Part shown: positions 32,041 through 43,715 of the stretch, in pieces
How positions within the stretch are numbered: position 1 is the first letter of the stretch
Layout of the letters: each line of letters begins with the position of its first letter
The notes under the pieces: generated by a model
Told to the model about the DNA's origin: nothing
The model's input: only the letters and a program-made list of their open reading frames with translations
The model's database searches: none
Assembly (NCBI GenBank): GCA_015680685.1
Contig: MNCI01004792.1
Span: forward strand, 462,558-526,557
Length of the DNA: 64,000 nucleotides
Source of the DNA: Gnetum montanum
Lineage: Eukaryota > Streptophyta > Gnetopsida > Gnetales > Gnetaceae
Direction of reading: 5' to 3'
Position numbers and translations under genes: made by a program

Positions 32041-32849
32041 ATATGAAACACAGCAACAAGTGAAATGCTGATGTTGTCACTTGGTGACTGTTGAGATGTC
32101 ACTTGGCCACACTTGAGAGTGTTGCATTGGTTTTGTAGAGGTTAAGGTAGAGAGCAAAGATGATGTTTAGCAGAGTCCCTCGTCCGAGTGCTCTGAGGGA
32201 CTTATCTACGTTTTCACCTTTGGCTGGCATTGTTCTTCAACCTCTCGTAGAATAGGCTTTTCCTTCTTAGGATGATTTGCATTACATCCATGAAGGGTTT
32301 TGACCTACCTACACTGGATTTCCATACAGTGAGTTTTGTTACACATGTCATGGAATTTGCACTCTGAAGTAGCTGAGCTAGTCGAGGCACTCGCTTCACG
32401 ACATTGTAACATTTGTTATTGTGGCATGTCGTGCCTACAGGGGCAAAGGTCTTGCTAGCTGTTGGCATTTTTGAAGTTGTTGGACATCGTTGCTAGTGTA
32501 CAATTTCCAAAGTAGGAAGGTCAGCAACAGCCTTGGCAGCATTGGTGTGGGGAAGCTGGTCTTCAAGGTGCCAAGAGTTACTATGGGTGCAGATGCTCTG
32601 GAATCCCTGCCAGGGGTTTGCATTCCTAGTTCAGCCATGGGATTAGCTACCACATAGCTAACATCATGTGAGCCTGGGTGTTGGCAAGAAGCTGGAGTAA
32701 TAATATTTTGGCTAGGCCACAATACTGCTGGAACTCCAGATGCGGGAACTAGCCCAAGAACCACCGTCAGGGTGATGGGTCATGGCGATGATAGGTTCGG
32801 AGGTCCAGTGTGATGCCATATGGCATCTTTAAAGGGTCATCATGATGCC
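32041..32849 (-). other. E6 non-coding region upstream of the PPT
   Basis: No supported protein frame. A stretch near 32700 matches the reverse complement of E3 at about 19850, confirming that this is the conserved 3' region of the family. It stops at 32849 where the E5 LTR begins. Confidence 0.5.
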
Positions 32850-34508
32850 TAAAACACCACAAAATTTTGGCCTAGCACTTTTAGACAAGAATCAAGCTAA
32901 GTCATGCTACTACCCAACATGAGTACAATAAGACCAAAATTGAGAGCCGCCAAAATGGCATGAAATGACATAAAATGGAGCAAGCAAGGTCCCCCTAGGG
33001 CCCATAGGTAACTACATCAACTTTTGGCATCTAGAATCAAAATTTTCAGGCTCAAAATGCTTGGTTTTGGCTAAGTACACTTTGGTTATGTTTTCTTGCA
33101 CTGTCAGCATAAGGCTCAGCGTCACCAACTTTTGGAGCCCCAAAACCAGGTCAAAACAGGCTGAAATCAAACACAAGGCCCCCCCATGACCTTCACCAAG
33201 GTCCCTAGTAAGTCGTTGCCTCCAAAAAATCGAGATTTGGGCCTCAAATATGCCACTTTGACTTGGTGATGCTGGGGTTATTTTTCAGATGCTGCTCAGC
33301 GTAAGGCTCAGCATCACCAACCAAAATAGGGCCAAAACGACATCCAAATCAGCCCAAATTTGGCACATAGAACCTCCATGATCCATGGCATGTAGATCCA
33401 CTACAAAAATGGGTCTCACAGGTCAAAATGAGCTAAAAATGCACTTTTTTCAAGTCATACGCTGTTAGTGACGCTAACGCTGGACGCTGATGCTGATGCT
33501 AGAAGCTAACATTGACGCTGATGCTGGACGTTGATGCTAATGCTGGATGTTGACGCTAATGCTAATGCTGGATGCTAACACTGATGCCAGATGCTAACGT
33601 TGACACCAGAACAGGCTGCACACACATCAGAGTGAGATCCATGCATGTTGGAGGCCTTGGAAGAACAAAAACAACATAGATCTACAGATTTGGAGGCCAG
33701 ACATCCAAATCCATTCTTGTACTTTAACATTATTTGTACATTTTTACATTTTTCAGCATATCAAGCTCTTACGCTGTGCATTACACCCAACATCGTAAGA
33801 GATCTTGGTCACGCTGCACGCAGTACATTGTAACATTTCATGCATCTAGTCAACACACACACCTGTCACCCGATCCAAAGTTTTCTCACCCTGCAACCAC
33901 TAATCTTCTTTCAGATCCGAATCTCCCACCTAAAATCATATAAATCTTCTATTTTTCCACTAGATCAAGGTTGGAAAAATTAGAATCAAAAAATACTAAG
34001 GAGATCTGGGCATCAATCTGATACACTGGCCTTCATACAAACTAGACGTTGTACACCTGTAACCCAAAACCTGCATCTTACCAGCATTTGTTTTGATCCA
34101 TCGGGGCTAAACGTCCACCTTACGACCACTCCGCAACTACGTTTTAACCGGTGCACAGTTTAATTATTTATCAATACAAAAATTTTGCATTATTTCATAG
34201 ATTCATGTAGTTTACATTATTTTTTCTATTCACATTTTCCTATTTTCATTGTTTAAATAGTTTACATTCGTTTTTCATTTGTTTACATTAACTTTTTTTT
34301 CTGCATTTGTTTACGTATAATCCAATGTACCGTGATTTGCATACGTTTGGGGAAGTCCTCATTTGATACGCGTGCAGACCATTCAAGGCACTCTACCTCC
34401 ATTAATTTTCAGCTTACCCTCAAGCGAAGGCAGGGTTTTACTATTTCATCTGTAGATCTCTTGATGTCTGTTCATTCCAGCCTCTCACTGAAGATTTCGG
34501 ATGGTACA
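32850..34508 (+). repeat. E5 5' LTR (about 1659 bp)
   Basis: Begins TAAAACACCACAAAATTTT (family start TGAAACACC) and ends GGATGGTACA. The end matches the E7 LTR end (minus strand TTTGGATGGTACA). An internal run of GACGCTGATGCTGG-like units lies at 33460-33610. Two copies of GGCTCAGCGTxACCAA lie near 33110 and 33305. I see no clear TATA box. Confidence 0.82.
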
Positions 34509-34514
34509 GTAAAA

Positions 34515-34532
34515 TGGTGCTAGAAGGAGGGT
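34515..34532 (+). other. E5 primer binding site
   Basis: TGGTGCTAGAAGGAGGGT, six bases after the LTR end, as in E4. Confidence 0.8.
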
Positions 34533-34649
34533 CATTTCTCTATTAGATCTACCTCTTAGCATCCCAAATCCAGCTTTTTCATGTTGCTTTGATTGTCAGC
34601 ATTCCTACGCTGCCTTGTTCCTAGCATCCCTACTTGAATCACAGCGTTC

Positions 34650-35230
34650 AACACTTAGTTTTCTTACCCAGACATTGGTCACGTTGACGTTGGTCAAGCT
34701 TATATTTGGTCAGGCTAATGTTGCATCCAACACTTAGTTTTCTTACCCAGATGTTGGTCATGCTGATGTTTGGTCAAGCTGACATTTGGTCACGTTGACA
34801 TTTGATCAAGCTAACATTAGTCACGTTGATGCTGCGTCCAACACTTAGTTTTCTTACCCAGACGTTGGTCATGCTAACATTTGGTCAAGTTGACGTTTGG
34901 TCACACTGACATTAATCACATTGATGCTATGTCCAACACTTAGTTTTCTTACCCAGATGTTGGTCATGCTGACGTTTGATCAAGCTAACGTTTAGTCACA
35001 TTGATGTTTGGTCACGCTGATGTTTGGTCAAGTTGATGTTGGGTCAAGCTAGCATTGGTCAAGCTGATGTTTGGTCACGCTGATGTTTGGTCAAGCTGAA
35101 GTTTGATCAAGTTGACGTTTGGTCAAGCTAACATTTGGTCATGCTAACGTTTGGTCAAGCTGACGTTTAGTCAAGCTAACATTTGGTCACACTGACATTT
35201 GGTCAAACTGATGTTGGTCAAGATGACACT
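34650..35230 (+). repeat. Tandem repeats in the E5 leader
   Basis: Two nested periods are visible. A longer unit of roughly 80-110 bases begins with AACACTTAGTTTTCTTACCC (near 34650, 34733, 34841 and 34936). A short unit of about 18 bases, TTTGGTCAAGCTGATG with variants, is repeated about 25 times up to 35220. Neither encodes a plausible protein. The position is between PBS and gag. Confidence 0.8.
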
Positions 35231-35354
35231 CCTTTGTACGCTATTCAACACTTAGCCATATTTTCGCTATTCAACACTTAGCCATATTTTCTCTCTCTGA
35301 AACTTAGCCATTTATTTTCTTTCACTTACGCTATTACATCTAGACACTTTGATA

Positions 35355-37049
35355 ATGGACCCTGTACACACCAACACCACCGCCTTGCCCATTACCGACT
35401 TCGGTACCACGATCTCAGGTCCCGTCACCGCCACTGAGTCCATAGTTTCCCTTGGCACGATGAATCCTCAGGGGTCATCTCATCGTTCACTGAGACTACA
35501 AGGTAGGGATCCCATGTTCACCATCCTGACTCCCAAACAATATAACTTTATTTGTGTTAAAATCCAAGCTAACTTGACCGTTGATCGAGCTGAGTTGGAA
35601 GCAAGGAGACACTATGAGCTAATTTACAAAGGAGGTCATGACTTCATTCCTACCACCTACGATGTCATCCCCCTCACTGAATCCCACCATGAACTCCTAT
35701 CCCAACTCCTCATGGCTAGGAACCAAAACTCACATCAACCCACTGTAGAACCTCAAAACAAAGATGAGGAAGATAATTTTGCTGCTTAGTTTGAACATGC
35801 GGATTCGTACCATACTCTCAGTCTGCATACTTATGTGAATTTGTTATTTCACCATGGGGTAGACCATGTCCCTCCATTCATTTAAAATCACTCAAGCACA
35901 TGTGCCCCAAAAGGAAGGACCCACTCTTATTCCCACTCTCCCTATGACCGATACTCAATTCAATGTACCCATCCCCACTATCCCTCCGATTACTACATTA
36001 CCCTCCCTCTTACAAGTACAACCCTAACAACCTCCCTCTCAAATTAATGTAGGAGAAAATTTCCCACCCCAAGTAATTGGAATGCCATCTATGATACCTG
36101 CTACCACATCATCACACTTCATCCCACGAGTGTAGGTTCATACCACACCTTTAGCTTCGCTAGTACAACACCAGGTGCAAAACCTCCCTTTGCAACCCAC
36201 AGTTGGGCAATGGCCCACCCATGTCGCTCAACAACAACAACAACCTACACCTTATGGCATGCCACCATTAGTAGCACCCATTATAAATATTCCACAGGTG
36301 CAACCTCTGATCACTCAGCAATCATCATTCCCACCAACCATATAGTAGTCTAATTTGTATGGAACTTAAACTAACCAACCTCCCACTTCACCTAGTGCCC
36401 AAGACTGGGCTAAAGCTAAGAAAATGATGTAGGAGCTAGCTGATGAGGTAAAATGCCTCAAAATTGCTAATAATGAAGAGCTTAAAGTATTAGACTTTTA
36501 CCAAGATGATCCTATTAGCTCTTCGGCACCACCATTAACCTTGCCCAAAGGAGTTTTTTTGCCTTAACTAACCAAATACAACGGGGAAGGAGACCCTAAT
36601 GCTCATCTATTCACATTTAGACTAAAATTCCTATTACTTTAGGCTTGGTCCCATGCAATCTTGCATGTGTTCACCATGCTCCTCACTGGCAGAGCATTAG
36701 ACTGGTATCAAGCCTTGCCTCATAACTCCATATCCTCTTTGGAGGATCTCTTACACCAGTTTGTTACTAGGTTTAAGTACAACCTAAAACCTGAAGCAAC
36801 CTTGGATAGTCTGATATAGGTAAAACAAGCATCCCTTGAACTTGTACAAAAATTCATCCAAAGATGGAGTGCCACACTCAACGAACTTCATGAGCCAATC
36901 CTAGAAACATACCTTCTTATGATTCTTAAGGGAGCCGTGAATGATTTCATCAAATCAAAACTATATTACCTAAATGTGTGCACTCTAAGCCAAGCTTTTG
37001 TATAGATTAAAAACATAGAATAGGTGGCCCAAAATAGCCATGAACTTGC
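35355..37049 (+). pseudogene. gag: E5 gag, first part (interrupted by E2)
   Basis: Starts MDPVHTNTTALPITD at 35355, with SLRLQGRDPMFTI next, like E1. The first 145 codons are open. After the TAG at 35787 come a Pro/Gln-rich linker and the gag domain from about 36490 (LDFYQDDPI, TKYNGEGDPNAHLF, GRALDWYQALP, QKFIQRWSATLNEL, KGAVNDFIKSKLYYL). Several stops and shifts are present. The frame is cut at 37049 within SHELA; the next residues, YLAFRNQ, are at 53677. Confidence 0.85.
37045..37049. repeat. Left target-site duplication of E2 (CTTGC)
   Basis: CTTGC directly precedes the LTR start at 37050 and is repeated exactly at 53672-53676 after the other LTR. Five bases is the usual duplication for Ty3/gypsy integrase. 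Confidence 0.95.
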
Positions 37050-38429
37050 TGTAATGACAGAAAACGTTGGTCCTTGGAAATACTGAGTGACAGTTTGTGT
37101 ACACAGTTCTAACCCCAGATCTGTGCGAGGACCGTGCTAGAGACGAAACGAATCCGAGGTGCCCTGAACGGTCTTGTTGATTTGACAGGAACTTGATCAG
37201 TAAAAATTTTTGTGATATTTGCATGATGAAATGATGGTTCTTTACAAGAAGATATAATATTGTTAACTTAGTGGGTAATTGAAAACAATGAAATTGATTT
37301 ACAACGATTTGCAAGATTTGTATAGATGAGGCACAAGAGATCAGATTTAGAACATGGGCAATCCTAAGATCTGGGATTCACCTCATGAAAAAAATATATT
37401 GAATACAACTATTACAGGTAGACTTTGAATTAGGCAAATCATGTGCCAACAACAAGAAATCTATTCAAAGATGAAGAAAGAAAAGTTCGATCTACCTTGT
37501 TCTAGCATATCTATGTACAAGGAAGTCAATCCCGAAGCAGAATGTTTACCAACCTGCTATTCCTGACTAAAGATTCTTGCCAATTGACTTTGATATTCTT
37601 GCGATTACTGATCCTTTTTTTTCTCTTGTTAAAAGCTATCAATGATTATCAATGGAAGGGAAAAATCACTCATAGAGAAAATTTATCAAATCTTAGGAGA
37701 TATTTTTGCCAACCCCTTGATCTTTGTCAACTGGATCATTTATAAGGTTAGGGTCAAGAGAAGGACATAATTTAGATGATGTGTGTACTAAATTTATAAA
37801 ATGTCATTGACTTGATGAGATAGTTGTTGAAGCTTGTGGCGCCACACCACCTTACACTCTAAAGCATAACGCGGCATAAACTACTCTTGTTGGGGCTTTG
37901 GCAACAGGCTATTTCTTGATTATGCTACAATACGCTGGAGAGCGTATCATGTCATATGGACTACTGATGCTTGTATTATGCCATTTCTGTCTATTCTTGT
38001 ATTACGCTACACCATGCTAGATTATGCTACACCACGCTAGATTACACTTCATAGCGTAATTCAGTGTAAAATAGCACACTTGCAAAAAATTGAAGTGTTG
38101 TTGAAGTCTTGGGCATTTTTCATCCTTGATGTTGTGGGGGATTACTTTCTGACATTACACTGCATTACGCCATGTTACATAATGTAGCATAATATGCCAA
38201 AAGTTAAGGTTCTCGAAACATAGAGAATTTGCAAAGTCGAAAGCTTTCCACTGTGCACCCTTCACTTTGCTCTGTCTTCTGGAATTTATTTGTGTTGTGC
38301 TACATAGCATGGTAGGACAGGCTTCTAACTGAAAAGGAACTTGTTGTGTCGTGTCTTGTTGCAACGCTTTGCTTGAATCACTAGTTTTTTTCTGAACCGT
38401 TGAGACCTTGAAATTTTCACGGTGTTTCA
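37050..38429 (-). repeat. E2 3' LTR (1380 bp)
   Basis: Plus-strand ends are TGTAATGACAG and CACGGTGTTTCA. It pairs with 52285-53671. A minus-strand TATA (TTATAAAT) lies at 37745-37738. The outer third contains TTACGCTACACCATGCTAG-like repeats (37990-38060). Confidence 0.95.
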
Positions 38430-38482
38430 ATGGCCCTTCTTTGTTGACGTTTAGAGGGCTTGCTCGAAAGACGTCGACAAAG
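38430..38482 (-). promoter_or_regulatory. E2 polypurine tract and pre-PPT hairpin
   Basis: Minus-strand PPT AAAGAAGGGCCAT abuts the LTR. Inverted-repeat arms at 38439-38452 and 38469-38482 (CTTTGTTGACGTTT on plus against its near-complement AGACGTCGACAAAG) enclose a 16-base loop. Confidence 0.8.
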
Positions 38483-39599
38483 AATACGAAATAGCAAAGA
38501 GGTAAAGGCATCAACAGCATCTATCAAAGATTGCTCAAATGTCTTTCTGTTAAACTTAGAAGTGTAAAGATGAAGGGAAATAAAGTATAGGAGGGATCTT
38601 ACAGGAGTTAAAGATGGTAGGTTCGGGGAAGACTAAAATACATGAACATGAAGAGTCATTACATCCTTTTGCTAATGTGTGTACAAAAGGTTACATCATC
38701 ATACTGCATATGAGGGGATTGCAAGGACGAGTTGCGTTATGTCCACATGGCCTGGATGAGTTTTTTTACATCCTTTTTGCCGAATGTTATCCCCCTTTTT
38801 TTTCTTGAAAAAATGCAGATTGAATCGCACAAGGCAAGCTGTGTTATGCCTATTCATTGACATGATGATGCAAAAGGATTGACTTAATGCTCACGTTTTG
38901 TACAAGCAAAGAAGAAAGTAGAGACAAGTGTAAGGATAAGGAAAGAGGAGAATAAAGTAATGTATCCGATGGAGGGAGATGTAGGATTTGCAATTCCAAG
39001 TAGCTAGGCTAGTCTGAGAAGCCACCTCAGAACGCCATAATACCTCACCTTCCAATGAAAGTATTCTCGATCAACGTTATCCTAACAAGTAACCTGCAAA
39101 ACATAATAGAAAATAGAGAGCCAAAAACAAATGTCTTGATCACTAAGGAGGGAGGTTGTTGAAACAAGCATCGTCCAAAGTGAAAAGGAGAGCGTAGGCC
39201 ACAAAATAGGGACTGTAGCAAGGAGTAAGGGTCCCAATGTTGATGTTGCAGTTCATGAATTTTTTGTCGACAGCTAGATTCATTTTGCTCAAATGACTAG
39301 GCAAAGAATAGGTTAGATGAATCTGCTAAGTTGGAGTCTGGTGACGACGATGGATGGAGGTTACTGAGACTATGGATAACCATAGTTTCTTTAGGGCCCC
39401 AAGTGGCAAAGTTGATCCCAGTAGCTGCAACTACAAAGTGGCTTTCGTAGCAACATCTCCGAGGGGTCAGTAGTATGCCTTTTGACATGTCTGAGGAATC
39501 AGTAGGATGTTGATGGGGTAGCGGTGTTGCATTTGTTCCAATGCCTTACCCACTCTATCTGGTAGGAATGTAGTGCAAGAATGATCATGCTTACTTGCT
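38483..39599 (-). other. E2 non-coding region between PPT and hairpin array
   Basis: About 1.1 kb without a supported gene on either strand. Short open stretches at 38614-38808 (plus) and 39297-39488 (minus) are not shared with E3 or E7. Confidence 0.5.
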
Positions 39600-39990
39600 T
39601 CATGGATTGCCTATTGATAGATTCTAGTTTTGGGTCCTGGTTGACCATTGTCACTGGTTTTAAGTCTCAACAGACCGTGGTCCCAGTTTAATGTTTGGGT
39701 AGACTGAAACCTGCTAGTTTTACGTCGTAGAGGATGGTGGAAGAGCTAGTTTATGGTCCTAGTAGATCATGCTATGGATGTCAGTTTTATGTCATGACCT
39801 ACGGACAAGTATGTGTTGGTTTATCATCTTAGCAGGTGTGTGCTTACCTTGCCAATTTCACGTCATAGTGGATGGTCAGAAACTTTGCCAGTTTAGCATC
39901 TTGGCGGATGCATGCAAGAAATGCTAGTTTTATGCCATAGCGAACGTGTACAACTTTACCAGTTTTACATCGTAGCAAACATTTGTTACC
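39600..39990 (-). repeat. Hairpin-unit array after E2 integrase
   Basis: About 11 units, seen on plus as AGTTTTA plus hairpin. Stems vary together: GCATC/GATGC around loop TTGGCG (near 39897), CGTC/GATG around ATAGTG (near 39870) and TGGTC/GATCA around CTAGTA (near 39746). The position relative to pol is the same as 19195-19590 in E3 and 55745-56040 in E7. Confidence 0.8.
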
Positions 39991-40012
39991 TAAGTTTGAG
40001 TCAAGTCGATGC

Positions 40013-43000
40013 TTAGATGTGGTACCGCTTTAGATACAGATGATTTACTAGAGTTGGTAGCTCGTTGCCATCGATATTCGCTAACTTGAATGCTCCATTA
40101 CCGTATGCGCCGATGACCAAGAAAGGGCCTTCCCTGTTTATAGAGTACTTGCCTACTAGTTCACAAATGGCCTTGAGAACTAAGTGTCCCTTCTTGATCG
40201 ATCGTTGGTGTGGATTGTGCCAGTGCTTCTGTCTTTTTTTGTCTTGATATCTTTCGATGGTATCAATCATTTGGATGCACTTCTCCTCTACTGAGTCTAA
40301 ATCCACAATCCTAGACTCATTGTGTTGAGTCTCATTTATAATCATGGAGAGGACCATCTGCAATGAGGGAACTTGTAATTTTAGGGGCAACACTGCTTCA
40401 GACCCATAGACTAGACTATAGGGTGTCCTTTCTGTAGCTGTCCTGCACATCGTATGATATACCCACCATAGCACGTAGAGGATTTTTTCATGCCACAACT
40501 TCTTATTATTATTGAGCATCTTCTTAAGTAGATTGATGATTATCTTGTTTTTTGCTTCTGCTTGATCATTTTCTTTTGGGTAATAGGGTGAAGAAAAAGA
40601 TTGCTTGATGCCAAGATTATGGTTAAAATATTCGGTTTCAGTATTACTAAATTGTGGCCCATTGTTGGTTACAATAGTCATAGGAAGTCCAAATCTGGTT
40701 ACTATATTGTCTAAGATGAAATGACAAACCTATTGAGATGTAATCTTCCATAGGGGAATGGCCTCAACCCACTTCGTGAAATACTCAGTGGTGATGATAA
40801 TGAAACTATGTCCTGCATGGTATTCTTGCGCACTGCACGCTTGCGCACTGCATCTTTTTGTGCATGTGTTAGCTCATGTGGTGGTTCACCATGCAGAAGG
40901 TAAGTCTTAATTTTATCGTATCATTCTAGCATTCCTCCCATGTTTAATGAAAAGATTTTCACCACTTGAATGATAGGATCTGTGCACTCCATCATTAAAG
41001 TAGGCCAAGTGGAAAACAAGTGTGGTGGCACATTTAGCGCCAATGTGGCCAGTGCATCGGCCACAGTGTTTTCATTACGCGGCATGTGTTGGGCATCAGT
41101 TGTCACAAATTGTTAGGCGTAGACTCCTATGATTTGATTGATGAAAAGCATCGAATCACCTTGGATTGCCAGGAATTGAATGTCGAGTTCTCTGGCTATC
41201 AACAATCCTCTGAGGAGCACCTCGTACTTTGCCATGTTGTTCATACAAGGGAAGGTTAGGCAGTAAGACAATGGACGCACATCCTCAGAAAAAAGCATAA
41301 TAACAGTAGTGGCACTACCGCCTCTAGTGGTTGAAGCTCCGTCAAAGTATAACATCACTTCAAGGCCTGTTGATATAGGGCTTAAACTATGTACATGCTC
41401 ATCTGGGAATTTTGGCTCTATTGTAGCTTGATCGTTAATCAGCGATGTTGCTAACTAGTCAACTATAGCCTGGCCTTTGGTGGATGACTGGCCAACATAA
41501 TGTAAATCGAATTCTATTGTGATAGCCTTCCAGCGAGCTATTCTACTACTCTCATACAAGTTGTTCGAGATAGCTTGCAGAACATTATTTTTGCAAATGA
41601 TATTGACTTGACTACAAAAAAGATAATGCCTACATTTTTTGAGTGCGAAAACCAATGCCAAATAGTTACGCTCCACTTCATTATACCTTGTCTCGTATGC
41701 AAATAGAGCATGAATGAGGTAATAGATAGGAGCTTCTAACCCGTTGTTTCTTTTTTGGCAAAGTAACGCAGCTATAGACACGTCCGAGTTTGCTAGATAG
41801 ATGTAAAGATGTTGATCCCTTTGTGATAGGAAAACCGTTGGCAAATATTGTAGCACCTTTTTTAAATTGTCAAATGCACACTGGACATCATCGGTCCATT
41901 CAAAATTAACACCCTTCTTAAGGAAATGTTGCATGGGATGTAATTTATCTGTTAACTTTGAAATGAACCACCTGATAAATTGAAGTCTACCCTGCAACCC
42001 ATGTAGTTCCTTGAGGTTTGTAGGTGGCGTTAAATCAACGATGGCTTTGACCTTGTCGGGATCAACTCGGATGCCAGTCTCTGATACCACAAACCCCAAC
42101 ATGCAGCCGGTTTTGACTTCGAATATGTATTTCTTTGGGTTGAGCCGTAAGTCATGTTTTAGACATCGTTTAATGACTAACTCTAGGTCTTTTGAATAAT
42201 ATTCTAACTTTATAGACTTGACAACTATGTCATTCATGTAGTCGTTCAATCTCCCTAAGAGGTAGTCGCTAAAGATGTATGCCATGGCTCGTTGATACAT
42301 TGCTCTAGCATTTTTTAGCCCAAAAGGCATCATGGTATAATAGAAGGTCCCCCAGGGCATCATGAATGTTGTAGTCAATTTGTGCTCTAGATTAATACAA
42401 ATTTGATTATAGCCTAAAAAACCATCCATAAAGGATAGAAGCATGTGACCAGCTTTTGTGTCGATCAGTTGGTTGATACTCGATAATGGGAAGTTGTCCT
42501 TAATTGTAGCTTTGTTCAGATCCAGGAAGTCTATGAATATGTGTATGCCTTCCATTTTCTTAGAGACAACTACGATGTTGGACATCCAGTCTGAGTAATC
42601 GACAGCACGAATGAAACTAGCTTGATACAATTTGGTGATTTCATTACGCACTGCTAGCACAATTTCCAGCTTAATCTTTCATGCCTTCAATCTAATTGGT
42701 TTGATGCGTGGGTTTAAGATTATGTTGTGCTGTATTAATCTTAGGTTTAAACCCGGCATGTCTTCATATGACCATGCAAATACAGCAGCATTGTTTTGGA
42801 GAACTTGTGTTATGTCACTTTGCATCTATTGGTCTAGGAGGGAACTAACCCTAAGAGTTTTATTTTCACCCTTGTGCATAACCACAGGAACCTCGCTGAG
42901 AGGGTCGTCGGTTACATCACCAACCTCCAGGTTGAGTGTTCAAGCCAAATGCTCTAGCTAATTTGTGGATGTTTCCAATGTTGCTATGGTTGCATCATAA

Positions 43001-43098
43001 AGGGAAAGGTTTGTTCCTACTAGCGTGTGATTGAATTGTCTAATGATCTTTCCATGCAGCCCTGCTAAGGCTAAGGGTGCAGATAAAGCTACGTCCAT
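40013..43098 (-). pseudogene. pol: E2 pol: RT, two RNase H domains, integrase with internal deletion
   Basis: The start ATG at 43098 lies 12 bases after a TTTTGTAG acceptor-like site (AG at 43112-43111). The frame 43098-40921 contains RT, with the active site changed to YMND (42240-42229) so that the first catalytic Asp is lost; the Ty3-type RNase H (IYLANSDVSIAALLCQK near 41800); and an archaeal-type RNase H with an intact DGAST start near 41350. Integrase (40681-40013) retains TNNGPQF, where the catalytic Asp is Asn, and QAEAKNK, but the zinc finger and first catalytic Asp are gone: about 300-400 bases are missing near 40845, where GCGCACTGCA occurs twice. The C-terminus GAFKLANIDGNELP is present. 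Not functional. Confidence 0.9.
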
Positions 43099-43110
43099 TT
43101 GCGAATGGCC

Positions 43111-43715
43111 CTACAAAATTACCAAAAATGGAAGTTGTTACATTGTTTTTCTAGCAATCTGTTGAACGATAAAAGTTTTTTTTTCTTGCATCAGAGTTAC
43201 GTATTAGAGAAGCTTCCAATTTAAGGTCTGAGTGGACCATTACAAATACGCACAGTTTGTAAAAAAAATAACAAGCTAGGCTTCCTAGATGCTAGTGTAT
43301 GAAATAGGATGAAAGATGTAACGTGGCATGTCTAGTGTGTCAAAATAATTGGATTTAAAATTTTGTACAAACTGTAGTTAATGTGACTAGATTACGAGGT
43401 GATAAGCTATGTATTAGTTTAGGGTCGTTTCGAACCGTAACTCACACGATATCCATGAAATTAATGCCCTGATCTTTGCGTTTCATATCATACTGACACC
43501 AGCGTTTCTGGAAAGTTTCACGTCGATCGGGCAGAAAGAATTAGTTAGTTTCAAGCGTTTTGTTTATAAACCAGTGGTTCATACTCAAAACAGGTTACTG
43601 ATGTTGCGAATTTGGATCTAGCTATAGTAAGAAGGGAGCGTGAGCCCTAGTGTAGCGTGATGAATGTTCATGTCTAAATAGTCTGTCTAATAGTAATATT
43701 TTTTTTATCATATAG
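43111..43715. promoter_or_regulatory. E2 head-to-head spacer with hairpin units and TATA
   Basis: Holds the pol acceptor (minus), hairpin units at about 43212-43235 (GGTC/GACC around TGAGTG) and 43418-43440 (decayed), and TATAAA at 43565-43570 (plus). The TATA sits 151 bases before exon 2 of the antisense gene. No exon 1 ATG with the basic leader seen in A and B is found, so exon 1 and most of intron 1 seem to be deleted. Confidence 0.6.
43565..43570 (+). promoter_or_regulatory. TATA box of antisense gene copy D
   Basis: TATAAA. Flanking sequence aligns with 2245 onward in E1. Confidence 0.5.

Larger units (their letters stand above)
30329..32849 (-). mobile_element. E6: 3' end of a Tat/Ogre-like element
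   Basis: Only the 3' LTR (30329-31986), the PPT with a degraded hairpin, and about 0.8 kb of 3' non-coding region are visible before E5 interrupts it at 32850. It entered the exon 7 region of antisense copy C. The left flank GTAAC (30324-30328) is one half of the expected target duplication. Confidence 0.85.
32850..37049 (+). mobile_element. E5: Tat/Ogre-like element, 5' part; continues at 53677
   Basis: 5' LTR (32850-34508), PBS, repeat-rich leader and gag up to 37049, where E2 is inserted. The gag frame resumes at 53677 after the duplicated CTTGC and continues to 53803, where E7 is inserted. The rest of E5 is beyond E7. The left flank ATGCC (32845-32849) is one half of its own expected target duplication. 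Confidence 0.88.
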
